Positions 14,424-21,280 of a DNA stretch of 21,422 nt are shown here, piece by piece; position 1 is the stretch's first letter; each line of letters begins with the position of its first letter. This DNA comes from a virus, in IMG/VR virus record IMGVR_UViG_3300033153_007339, positions 1 to 21,422 of that record; one strand, written 5' to 3'. Below the pieces are notes generated by a model, which was not told where the DNA came from, made no database searches, and worked only from the letters and a program-made list of their open reading frames with translations. Made by a program: the position numbers and the translations under genes.

Positions 14424-14453
14424 TTGACGGTAACAGTACGACGGTACTATTAT
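14424..14453 (+). promoter_or_regulatory. Possible promoter with dyad in its spacer
   Basis: TTGACG (14424-14429) and TATTAT (14448-14453) are 18 nt apart, each 5/6 to consensus. The spacer holds AGTAC-GACG-GTACT (14435-14448), a possible operator dyad. A start about 7 nt downstream would fall inside the tRNA-like gene, so it may not be the promoter of an intact tRNA. Confidence 0.3.
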
Positions 14454-14528
14454 TGCTCCGTCGTCTAACATGGCAAGACACCGGACAATGGGAGTCCGGA
14501 GAAGACGGTTCGAGTCCGTCCGGGGAAG
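14454..14528 (+). tRNA. tRNA-Pro-like gene with an enlarged anticodon arm
   Basis: The cloverleaf reads well. The D stem is GTCT/AGAC (14463-14466/14476-14479) with conserved A14, G18-G19 and A21 in the loop, and U8 is present. The T arm is perfect: GACGG-TTCGAGT-CCGTC (14504-14520). The acceptor TGCTCCG (14454-14460) pairs with CGGGGAA (14521-14527) except one G-A. CCG rather than CCA follows the discriminator G. The anticodon arm is two nt too long: CCGGA (14481-14485) with TCCGG (14495-14499), leaving a 9-nt loop, or six pairs with loop AATGGGA. The only T (14489) gives anticodon UGG if central or GGG if it is U33; both read proline codons. It may be functional, decayed or a tRNA mimic. 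Confidence 0.7.
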
Positions 14529-14533
14529 CCGAA

Positions 14534-14560
14534 ACGCGCATATACATATATTATGCGCGT
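14534..14560 (+). terminator. Perfect 9-bp hairpin after the tRNA-like gene
   Basis: ACGCGCATA (14534-14542) pairs with TATGCGCGT (14552-14560) around an AT-rich 9-nt loop. It begins 5 nt after the tRNA-like body. It lacks a T run. TGCGGG/CCCGCA (14564-14583) and ATGAGG/CCTCAT (14590-14606) hairpins follow before the next gene. Confidence 0.5.
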
Positions 14561-14630
14561 CGTTGCGGGGGTGGTTTCCCGCAGCCTGAATGAGGCAGAC
14601 CCTCATGTGTTAGATGGGAGGAGGCCAGCA

Positions 14631-15014
14631 ATGGCACGTGCAAAGAGGAAGTTTGTGGCGAAGAAGAAAGTGCAGGAAAGGGTGGAGGAAAAAATGGAAG
14701 AGAAAGGGGAAAAGGTGGACCTTGACGACATGGATTATACCGTCGAGAGTGACGCCTATCCCGCGTTCTTGGACGACAATGGGAACCTGCTGTCGGGCGT
14801 CAGCCTGGGGTTCAAGGATTTCACGATGTCGCAGAAGGCGGGCAAGGTTGCTTTCTGCGACTACAAAATCGCCTATTACACAGATAGGCGGCGGACCATC
14901 ATTCAGGGCAAATCCGAGAAGGAGAAACTCCAGGACCGCATCGCCCGCGGACGAAAGCAGCTCGCAGCGATGAAGGAAAAGCTCGAAGCAATCGAGGCGG
15001 GCGAGGAGGAATAA
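14631..15014 (+). CDS. Charged hypothetical protein (127 aa)
   Basis: This 127-residue protein has a very basic and acidic N-terminus (MARAKRKFVAKKK, then VEEKMEEKGEKVDLDDM), a central probably globular part (YPAFLDDNGNLLSGVSLGFKDFTMS, CDYKIAYYTDRRR) and a C-terminal coiled coil (EKLQDRIARGRKQLAAMKEKLEAIEAG). It was not recognised. GGGAGGAGG 6-14 nt upstream fixes the ATG at 14631; the longer frame from 14553 runs through hairpins and is unlikely to be translated. It could be a structural or regulatory factor. Confidence 0.75.
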   Translation: MARAKRKFVAKKKVQERVEEKMEEKGEKVDLDDMDYTVESDAYPAFLDDNGNLLSGVSLGFKDFTMSQKAGKVAFCDYKIAYYTDRRRTIIQGKSEKEKLQDRIARGRKQLAAMKEKLEAIEAGEEE

Positions 15015-15039
15015 GGCCTCACCCATCACGGCCTGGCGA

Positions 15040-15067
15040 GGGGAGGGGAGCGCTAGCTTCCCTCCCC
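15040..15067 (+). terminator. 12-bp GC-rich hairpin with GCTA loop
   Basis: GGGGAGGGGAGC (15040-15051) pairs with 15056-15067 over 12 positions, one G-U, around GCTA. A smaller AGGCC/GGCCT stem lies at 15014-15033. There is no T run. It separates the gene ending at 15014 from the one starting at 15105. Confidence 0.5.
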
Positions 15068-15104
15068 GACCTTTGCTATGTAATGAGGTGAAAGGAGGTA
15101 TCAG

Positions 15105-15431
15105 ATGGGTGATACCGAGGAACAAGTTAAGCGGCTGGAAAAGCAGTTAGCTGCAAGGTTGCGGCGGCTAAAGGAAATGGAACTAATTGATTGCGACGGC
15201 CTTGCAATACTCGCATCGCTTGAAGCGCGTGCCCGTTATATCAGAAGTCTTCGGGAAGGTCTGCCAGACAAAATCAAGCGGGAGCGTGCTCTAATCGCGC
15301 ATTTGCGTAGTAGGCTTTGGCGTGCTCTCAAAGAGGACAAGCTGAAGCAAAACATTAGTGCTACAGAAACGCAACTCAAGAAGTTAGAAAGGAAGCTGCA
15401 GCGTGAGGCGCTAACGAGAGGGGGGAGATGA
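15105..15431 (+). CDS. Coiled-coil hypothetical protein (108 aa)
   Basis: This 108-residue protein is nearly all charged helix with heptad patterns (EEQVKRLEKQLAARLRRLKEME, LKQNISATETQLKKLERKLQRE), separated by a less regular middle (DCDGLAILASLEARARYIRS). It was not recognised. A strong AAAGGAGGT precedes the ATG. It ends one base before the next start codon, and the next protein also begins and ends with coiled coils, so the two may form a complex. Confidence 0.75.
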   Translation: MGDTEEQVKRLEKQLAARLRRLKEMELIDCDGLAILASLEARARYIRSLREGLPDKIKRERALIAHLRSRLWRALKEDKLKQNISATETQLKKLERKLQREALTRGGR

Positions 15432-15432
15432 C

Positions 15433-16302
15433 GTGGCAAAACGTATTCGCGCCGCGCTCGAGGCAGACACGCTAAGACGTGAAATTGAGGAGATGGAAGC
15501 TAGTATCGCGGGCATGGAGAATGCCCTTGTTGACAACGGCGCGCCCGATATGACCTGGCTGGCGGAAGCATGCCACGACGTGGACGGCTTCTACCGCAGA
15601 TATAGGAGGCTGTGTCAGCTATCAAGCAGTTCTGCTGCAACTAGCTTTGCGCGCCAAGAGCACCGACGTTTATTTGGTGAGTATCCTGAGCCCGAGACTC
15701 CCATTGCTATTGTCACATCTCGTATTGGGTACAAATTGCAATACGATGGTTACAAGTCAATGGGGAAAACGTCAGAGCTGTCCGACAAGTTCCTTCAGAA
15801 CTACAAGGCAGCTATGCGTCTCGACGCAAGCGTGGGCGGATACACATCAGATATGTCCTCACTTCTTAACGTGCTGGCTAAGGCTGAACAAAGTTATAAG
15901 ACGCCCACCACCAGTAGTACTCAAAGGGGGAATAGCCGTGCGGGAAGTGCATCTGCATATCTGTATGGTGTATTCTGGAACAACAACGAAACTCGACTTT
16001 CGGATGAGAAGATTCAAGAAATGGTCCACGAGAAATTTGGGACCAACTGCTATCAACGCCTTTCGCATGTTAGCTGGGTGCGACATAGACTAAACAAAGG
16101 TCTCGTAAAATCCTATGGCAAACCCACAACTCCTATTTTGCGGTTTGACGACGAAGGCAGGGTTATCACCGGCAGGGTGAGGCCGCGGCGGAAAACAAAA
16201 CGTCGTGTTCGCAGATTAACTAGCAAGGTCGATTTGCAACAAAGTATTGAAGAAATGGAGGCGCAGCTGCAAGTTCTCGAACTGGACCTAACAGATGACT
16301 AG
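15433..16302 (+). CDS. Hypothetical protein with coiled-coil ends and a possible winged-helix region
   Basis: This 289-residue protein starts at GTG 15433, one base after the preceding stop, with GGGGGAGATGAC upstream. Coiled-coil segments flank the protein (DTLRREIEEMEASIAGMENAL and QSIEEMEAQLQVLELDL). The central part (SAYLYGVFWNNNETRLSDEKIQEMVHEKFG, then VSWVRHRLNKGL) reads like a small winged-helix DNA-binding fold, and a basic stretch follows (RPRRKTKRRVRR). Similar 'VSWxRxxLNKG' sequences occur in phage and mobile-element proteins of unknown role. DNA binding is inferred. It lies directly before a methyltransferase gene. Confidence 0.72.
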   Translation: MAKRIRAALEADTLRREIEEMEASIAGMENALVDNGAPDMTWLAEACHDVDGFYRRYRRLCQLSSSSAATSFARQEHRRLFGEYPEPETPIAIVTSRIGYKLQYDGYKSMGKTSELSDKFLQNYKAAMRLDASVGGYTSDMSSLLNVLAKAEQSYKTPTTSSTQRGNSRAGSASAYLYGVFWNNNETRLSDEKIQEMVHEKFGTNCYQRLSHVSWVRHRLNKGLVKSYGKPTTPILRFDDEGRVITGRVRPRRKTKRRVRRLTSKVDLQQSIEEMEAQLQVLELDLTDD

Positions 16303-16314
16303 GAGGCCCTTCGG

Positions 16315-17664
16315 ATGAGAATTGAAAAGTGCCGGGTTGATAATCTCAACCCAGCGCCCTACAACCCTCGAAAGGATTTGCAACCTGGCGACAAAACCTA
16401 TGACAGCTTGAAACGCAGCGTCGAAACATTCGGCCATCTTCAGCCGATTATTGTTAACAAACGCACGCGTCATGTCGTAGGCGGTCATCAACGGCTGAAA
16501 GTCTTAAAAGACTTGGGCCGGAAAATGGTCGACGTCGTATACGTTGATATTCCTATCGAGGAAGAAAAGGCGCTCAATCTAACACTTAATAAAAGTGTAG
16601 GTGAGTGGGATGAGCCCAAGCTTGCTTCCTTGCTCCAGGAGTTTGAGGCATTTCCCCAGGTTGAGGTAGAGTTAACAGGATTTACTAAGGCAGAGGCAAA
16701 AGCAGTCGTTGACCACCAACTCGATATTGCGGCGGGCACTGGTGAAGATGATTTTGACGTTGACGCAGCGCTAGATAACAAGCAGAAGTTTGTTACAAAG
16801 CAGGGCGAACTCATTAAGCTGGGGCAGCACCGCCTGCTGTGTGGTGATTCGACCGACCCTGAACAGGTGCGCAGGCTTATGGATGGTGAGCGCGCTATTC
16901 TATTTGCCACCGACCCACCATATCTGGTTGGTCTCGGCCCAAAGGATATATTCAGCCCCAGCAAGAAGCACTTCGGACGGCGAGTCAAAAAGAAAGATTG
17001 GTCTGATAGCTACGGTCTGACGTGGGACGAAAAAAACTGGGACCAGAAGCTTTATGAAGGGTTCTGTCGCGCGGCAATTGCAGAAGCTGTTCTCCCGAAC
17101 GCCGCCTGGTATCTCTGGCATAGCCATAAACACCGAGTGGCAGTTGAAACTTTATGGAATAAGCTAGGAATATTTGTCCACCAGGAAATCATCTGGGTGA
17201 AAATGCACGCTGTTATGGCACACTCTGAGTACCGATGGCAACATGAGACGTGCATATATGGATGGGTGAAGCCTAATAGACCACCAACGCACGGCACGGC
17301 GGGATCTCCAACAACCGTTTGGCAGTTTAGCCGCCCCACACTAGGCGTTGGAGCAAGAACATTGCACCCGGCCACGAAGCCGATTGAACTATTTGCAATT
17401 CCAATGCGACAACACACAAGGCGGGGCGAAATATGTTATGAGCCCTTCTGCGGGAGCGGGTCACAAATCATAGCCGCCGAAAAGTTAGGGCGTCGGTGCT
17501 TTGCGCTTGAAATAAGCCCACAATACTGCGATGTAATAGTTCGCCGCTGGATTGCATTTGTTGGAGAGACAGAAGCTCCCGAACTGTTAGTCAGACGATA
17601 TGCCGTTCAAGAGAAAAAATCCACGCACAAAGTTAAACGTGTTAGGCGTGTAAAGAAGCTGTAA
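16315..17664 (+). CDS. ParB-domain / DNA methyltransferase fusion
   Basis: This 449-residue protein joins an N-terminal ParB/Srx-like domain (residues 1-135: NPAPYNPRKD, HLQPIIVNKRTRHVVGGHQR with GGHQR at 56-60) to a DNA (adenine-N6 or cytosine-N4) methyltransferase. The catalytic DPPY is at 200-203, HPATKP at 351-356 and the AdoMet-binding FCGSGS at 378-383. This order of catalytic motif before AdoMet motif is the beta class. Such fusions are frequent in phages and usually act as solitary methylases, protecting phage DNA from host restriction or marking it. A basic tail (KVKRVRRVKKL) probably adds DNA contact. AGGAGG is 6-12 nt before the ATG. The target site is not predictable. Confidence 0.94.
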   Translation: MRIEKCRVDNLNPAPYNPRKDLQPGDKTYDSLKRSVETFGHLQPIIVNKRTRHVVGGHQRLKVLKDLGRKMVDVVYVDIPIEEEKALNLTLNKSVGEWDEPKLASLLQEFEAFPQVEVELTGFTKAEAKAVVDHQLDIAAGTGEDDFDVDAALDNKQKFVTKQGELIKLGQHRLLCGDSTDPEQVRRLMDGERAILFATDPPYLVGLGPKDIFSPSKKHFGRRVKKKDWSDSYGLTWDEKNWDQKLYEGFCRAAIAEAVLPNAAWYLWHSHKHRVAVETLWNKLGIFVHQEIIWVKMHAVMAHSEYRWQHETCIYGWVKPNRPPTHGTAGSPTTVWQFSRPTLGVGARTLHPATKPIELFAIPMRQHTRRGEICYEPFCGSGSQIIAAEKLGRRCFALEISPQYCDVIVRRWIAFVGETEAPELLVRRYAVQEKKSTHKVKRVRRVKKL

Positions 17665-17693
17665 TATCCACGCACCACAGAGGAGATGGAGAT

Positions 17694-17924
17694 ATGTATA
17701 GCGTGTACTGTCCCGCGTGCGGCTGGGTTGGCGAGTCTGATGGCTTCGCCGACGCCTGCCCAGATTGCGGCGCGCGAACGCTCCACGAGATTGACCGCGC
17801 GCCCTCCCCGGACGAAGCAGACTTCTACGAGGTGTATGAAGAAGGCGCGCGGCCAGCGATGAGCCTGTCACCGCGTGGCAGATGCGGGGCGGGACCTCTA
17901 TTATATAAGCATATATATATATAG
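17694..17924 (+). CDS. Small zinc-ribbon protein (76 aa)
   Basis: This 76-residue protein begins MYSVYCPACGWVG. Cys6, Cys9, Cys22 and Cys25 (CPAC ... CPDC) form a rubredoxin-like zinc knuckle. An acidic stretch (SPDEADFYEVYEEG) follows, then a tail without clear structure running into a TATATA tract. AGAGGAGATGGAGAT precedes the ATG. It was not recognised beyond the knuckle; it may bind nucleic acid or a partner protein. The C-terminal 15 residues overlap the likely leader of the next gene. Confidence 0.65.
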   Translation: MYSVYCPACGWVGESDGFADACPDCGARTLHEIDRAPSPDEADFYEVYEEGARPAMSLSPRGRCGAGPLLYKHIYI

Positions 17925-17937
17925 GAAACGACGCATC

Positions 17938-18147
17938 GTGACCGTTGCCGAACTAATAAAGAAGTTGAAAATGCACCGGCTAGACGCAGAAGTCGTTATA
18001 TCGTCTGATGGTGCAGAATTGCCTTCATATATTACATCGGTGCATACACGCGACCAAAATCCCACCACAAAATTGAAACGCGTCGCGGGTGTTAATTATG
18101 CGGATTTGCCAAAGCCTCAGGTCCAGATTAACGTGAGCGTATTTTGA
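17938..18147 (+). CDS. Small phage protein of the 'TVAELIKKL' type (69 aa)
   Basis: This 69-residue protein has the N-terminus TVAELIKKLKMHRLDAEVVI followed by a beta segment (YITSVHTRD, PKPQVQINVSVF). This pattern (helix with L-x-x-L, then D-A-E-V-V) is common to tiny phage proteins that are widespread and functionally unassigned. GTG 17938 is chosen because family members start a few residues before AEL and AGGAAACG lies upstream; the longer frame from 17875 is implausible. The stop overlaps the following start (TGATG). Confidence 0.75.
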   Translation: MTVAELIKKLKMHRLDAEVVISSDGAELPSYITSVHTRDQNPTTKLKRVAGVNYADLPKPQVQINVSVF

Positions 18148-19811
18148 TGAGTGAAACACGTGTTGTTAACATGCGCCACGAACCCCACGACGTGAGAATT
18201 GACCGGCGGACAATGTGGGGAAATCCATTTAGAATTGGGCCAGACGGGACGCGTGAGGAAGTAATAGATAAGTACCGCGAATGGGTATTAACTCAACCCA
18301 TGTTAATGTCACATCTGAATTGGCTCAAGGGCAAACGCCTAGGTTGCTGGTGTAAACCGCTCGCGTGCCACGGCGACGTTCTCGTGGAATTGATAGATAA
18401 GATTGGCAGAGATGCGCAGCATGAAGAGATGCGCAGCATGAAACGTAGGTTCTGGAAACATCAGTTAATAGCGTTTGGATATGCCAGGCGCAGAAGACAT
18501 CCGGCGCTTTTCATGGAAATGCGTCTCGGGAAAAATCTCGTAACGATCAGAACTGTTATGTTATATAAGCCGCTCGACCCAAACCGCGGCTTGCGAGTGC
18601 TAATAGTTGCGCCTCGGAGTGCGTTTGCGGGATGGAAACACGACCTTACGTTGGAGGGGCAGGGCAATGATATAGCGTGGCTTGTCGGTTCACGTAAGGA
18701 GCGGCTTGAAGTATTACATAACAAAACTGCTAGGTGGAACATCATAAACAAAGAGGGCTACATATCAATTCCAGAAATTGCAAATCTCAGGATTGTGAAC
18801 TGGGACGCTGTTATATTAGATGAGAGCACGTTCATTAAAAATCCTAAAGCAAGAGTAACACGGTTCTTCGTGAACCGTTTCCGAGACTGCCCACATCGTT
18901 GGATTCTAACAGGCACCCCAAACCCCGAAAGCGACATGGAGTTTTGGACACAGCTATCATTTCTCAATGGGCACTTTTTACAATGTAGAAACTTTTGGGA
19001 TTTCCGTGCGAAGTATTTTGAGCCTGAACCTGGAGGATATGGCTGGACACCAAAACCTGGAATGTCTAAGATTATTCAGGAAGCTGTAGGAGCGCAGGCG
19101 CTTATCATGCGCCGCTCAGACGTAGGTATGGCAAGAGAAAAAATCATCGAGCGGCGAACTGTTAGCTTTCCGAAATCAATTCGGGACATTTACGACACGG
19201 CCGAAAATGAATATGTGCTTGTCGCGGGCGCCAAGACAAAAACAACTCAATGGGCAATAGTTAGATACACTTGGCTACGTCGACTGTGTGGTGGTTTTGT
19301 AGACGGAAAACTGATCTGGCCTGGGAAGATTAATTTGCTTCTTGAATTGATACAAGGCGAGCTTCGACACGACCCAGTTGTTATATGGTTTAATTTCAAC
19401 TCTGAGCTATTTGCTGTTCGCGACGCACTTTTGAAGGCTAAGATTTCAAGCACTTATATCTTGGGCGACTTGAGCCCAGCTGAACGCCAGATGCGTCACA
19501 AATTATTTCAAAGTGGCAAGGTGCGTGTTCTTCTCCTTCAACAGGCAGTTGCACAGCTTGGTATGGATTTGTCGAGGTCGGATACTGCCATATATTATAG
19601 CGAGCCTGTTGGTCGCTTAGCAAATCAGCAGACGCAGGACAGAATCATAAATCTGAACAAAAGTGGTCCATTGCTAATTGTGTACTTGCACGTGGAATCT
19701 AGCGTGGATGAAGATGTGCATGAAGTGCTCTCTGGCAAGAAGATACGGGCCGGCATTAGTATGTATCGTGCGCTGCAACACGCGATGAGGCTGAGGAAGG
19801 AAGGAGCATGA
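18147..19811 (+). CDS. DUF4326-SNF2-family helicase fusion
   Basis: This 555-residue protein starts with DUF4326 (residues 5-85: WGNPFRIGPDGTREEVIDKYREW, then RLGCWCKPLACHGDVLVEL with Cys67, Cys69, Cys74 and His75). Superfamily-2 SNF2-like ATPase motifs follow: modified Walker A MEMRLGKN (123-130, Asn where Thr is usual), VLIVAPRSAFAGWK, DEST (225-228), ILTGTPNP (253-260), and a C-terminal RecA domain with VVIWFNFN, LGMDLSRSD and QQTQDRI. The usual HRIGQ after that arginine is replaced by INLNKSG. Phage SNF2-like proteins are thought to translocate on or remodel DNA. DUF4326 normally occurs alone and its activity is unknown. The ATG overlaps the upstream stop (TGATG). ATPase competence is likely but not certain. 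Confidence 0.9.
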   Translation: MSETRVVNMRHEPHDVRIDRRTMWGNPFRIGPDGTREEVIDKYREWVLTQPMLMSHLNWLKGKRLGCWCKPLACHGDVLVELIDKIGRDAQHEEMRSMKRRFWKHQLIAFGYARRRRHPALFMEMRLGKNLVTIRTVMLYKPLDPNRGLRVLIVAPRSAFAGWKHDLTLEGQGNDIAWLVGSRKERLEVLHNKTARWNIINKEGYISIPEIANLRIVNWDAVILDESTFIKNPKARVTRFFVNRFRDCPHRWILTGTPNPESDMEFWTQLSFLNGHFLQCRNFWDFRAKYFEPEPGGYGWTPKPGMSKIIQEAVGAQALIMRRSDVGMAREKIIERRTVSFPKSIRDIYDTAENEYVLVAGAKTKTTQWAIVRYTWLRRLCGGFVDGKLIWPGKINLLLELIQGELRHDPVVIWFNFNSELFAVRDALLKAKISSTYILGDLSPAERQMRHKLFQSGKVRVLLLQQAVAQLGMDLSRSDTAIYYSEPVGRLANQQTQDRIINLNKSGPLLIVYLHVESSVDEDVHEVLSGKKIRAGISMYRALQHAMRLRKEGA

Positions 19812-20020
19812 AAGCCATAAGAATTGTCATGGTGCTGTGCATATTAGTTCTTAACGGGTGTGCTGCACTAGACAAAGCTAATAAATGGCTGGAAAACAAC
19901 CGCTGGACTATCGAGCGGCAAGAACGTGTTGAGTATCGGCGAATAATGAGACGATTGCGTTGGTCGGAACTTAATAACGACGTCAAGCCCTTCGGATATT
20001 ATTACAGGCGATATAAATAA
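19808..20020 (+). CDS. Small predicted lipoprotein (70 aa)
   Basis: This 70-residue protein has a short basic N-terminus, a hydrophobic stretch (IRIVMVLCILVL) and a lipobox ending LNGC with Cys18 as the lipidation site. It would be exported and lipid-anchored, then expose about 50 basic, aromatic residues (WLENNRWTIERQERVEYRRIMRRLRW). Phages use small lipoproteins as outer-membrane spanins or to block superinfection; either is possible. No i-spanin gene is visible next to it, so a lysis role is not supported by context. The start overlaps the helicase stop (ATGA). Confidence 0.75.
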   Translation: MKAIRIVMVLCILVLNGCAALDKANKWLENNRWTIERQERVEYRRIMRRLRWSELNNDVKPFGYYYRRYK

Positions 20021-20580
20021 TGGACAAGAAAGCACTTTTATTCCCGAGCGCATCTGCGCGTCGCCGAAGGGTTACGATTAAGTCCGCGATTTTCGTCGAC
20101 CCAGGTATTATGGGAACTGGATGGGCGTTTTTCCAGGAGTTAACTACGCTTGGCGATAGCGTTGATGTGCCATACGCCACAGGAGTAGTTCGTGCAGCCA
20201 AAAAGGGCGCACGGTGGGACGCCCGCGCTGGTGATATATGCTCAACTATGTCCGGTGTATTCCGTGCGCTTGAAGTTAGAGTTATTGTGATAGAGTTTCC
20301 GGAACTATGGGCTACAGGGAAAAGCTACACTAGTGCAGCGGGTCGTAGGAGAGGGCCTGGTGACCTTTTTAAGCTAACATTCTTAATTGGCGGCTTGGGG
20401 CAAGTAGCGCGCCAGCAGACTGGAACAAAACCGGTGCTAGTTATGCCTCGCGAATGGAAAGGTCAACTACCGAAAAAGGTGGTTATTGGCAGAATAGCAA
20501 AGCGGATTCCTGGCCTAAATCCAGAGGACCATGAGGCTGATGCAATCGGAATGGGGCTTGCAGCACAGGGCTTGTTATGA
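20020..20580 (+). CDS. RuvC-like Holliday junction resolvase / RNase H fold nuclease
   Basis: This 186-residue protein has an RNase H-like fold with acidic metal ligands: Asp27 in IFVDPGIMGTGWA, Glu92 in VIVIEFPE, and Glu172/Asp174 in DHEADAIGMG. PREWKGQLPK (143-152) is typical of phage crossover-junction endonucleases of the RuvC group. It should cut branched DNA during recombination or before packaging. The start codon overlaps the previous stop (TAATG), and the stop overlaps the next start. Sequence divergence in the core leaves the exact substrate open. Confidence 0.88.
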   Translation: MDKKALLFPSASARRRRVTIKSAIFVDPGIMGTGWAFFQELTTLGDSVDVPYATGVVRAAKKGARWDARAGDICSTMSGVFRALEVRVIVIEFPELWATGKSYTSAAGRRRGPGDLFKLTFLIGGLGQVARQQTGTKPVLVMPREWKGQLPKKVVIGRIAKRIPGLNPEDHEADAIGMGLAAQGLL

Positions 20581-21152
20581 TGGGGCTTCGCAAAATGATA
20601 ACTAGTAACTATTTAACCTTAGTCAAGAAATACGCTGCATGTAAAGCATGTGGCTTGTGGGAATTCCGCCGCAACGTTGTAATCGGGCGCGGCACTATGC
20701 CAGCCTCGGTTATGTTTATAGGTGAAGCTCCAGGCAAAAGTGAGGACTTGATTGGTGAGGCGTTTGTCGGGCCCTCTCGACGCACTTTGGATGAGGGAAT
20801 CCGCCGAGCGTCAAAACTTGCTGGACTAGCTACAGTTCCTAGTTACTTTATAACGAATGTGGTAGGATGTCGGCCAACAAACAGACATGGCGGCAACAAC
20901 AGAGAGCCCACGAATGATGAGGCATGGGCTTGCTGGCCTCGACTGCAGGATATATATCTTGCAGTTAATCCAAAAGCTATTGTGTTTTTAGGGAGAGTTG
21001 CAGAGCGACACTGCAAAGAGCCATTCCCGTTTGGAGTGCATTTACAACATCCGGCGTTTATTAACAGGGTTGGCGGGACGGAAAGTGCGCAGTTCAGAGC
21101 GTTTGTCAGAAACCTATCAGTGGTGTTTGAGAAGGTGTCACATGATGAATAG
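20577..21152 (+). CDS. Family 4/5-like uracil-DNA glycosylase with Fe-S cysteines
   Basis: This 191-residue protein has the UDG superfamily motif GEAPGKSEDLIGEAFVG (49-65), the ITNVVGCRPTNR stretch (92-103), P-x-x-x-E before CWPRL, and a late HPAF motif (158-161). Cys22, Cys25, Cys98 and Cys119 match the four ligands of the 4Fe-4S cluster of family 4 enzymes. Glycosylases of this group excise uracil from DNA; in phages they may repair deaminated cytosine or have been recruited to recombination. The catalytic details are consistent with an active enzyme but cannot be proved here. The start is the ATG at 20577 (ATGATG; 20580 also possible), overlapping the resolvase stop. Confidence 0.9.
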   Translation: MMGLRKMITSNYLTLVKKYAACKACGLWEFRRNVVIGRGTMPASVMFIGEAPGKSEDLIGEAFVGPSRRTLDEGIRRASKLAGLATVPSYFITNVVGCRPTNRHGGNNREPTNDEAWACWPRLQDIYLAVNPKAIVFLGRVAERHCKEPFPFGVHLQHPAFINRVGGTESAQFRAFVRNLSVVFEKVSHDE

Positions 21153-21157
21153 ACATG

Positions 21158-21236
21158 GGCTGGCGGGCGACATTGAGGCGGGTCTTGTCAGGTAAGACCG
21201 GTTGCGGGTGTGCCATAAGGGCCGGCCCCGCCAGCC
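21158..21236 (+). other. Structured intergenic element closed by a perfect 10-bp stem
   Basis: GGCTGGCGGG (21158-21167) is the exact reverse complement of CCCGCCAGCC (21227-21236). Between them, GGTCTT (21181-21186) pairs with AAGACC (21194-21199), and GGCC-rich arms could form another helix. TTTGCGTTTCT follows. It may be a terminator after the operon or a small folded RNA ahead of the partial gene. The 128-nt gap holds no gene I can support. Confidence 0.5.
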
Positions 21237-21280
21237 TTTGCGTTTCTGGGTCAGTGCAGTATATAGCTGGGAGAAGTGCA

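Noticed and set aside
13855-14547. 230-codon minus-strand frame
   Set aside because: It covers the end of the VWA-like gene, two leaders, the zinc-finger gene and the tRNA-like gene; it is a GC-rich shadow.
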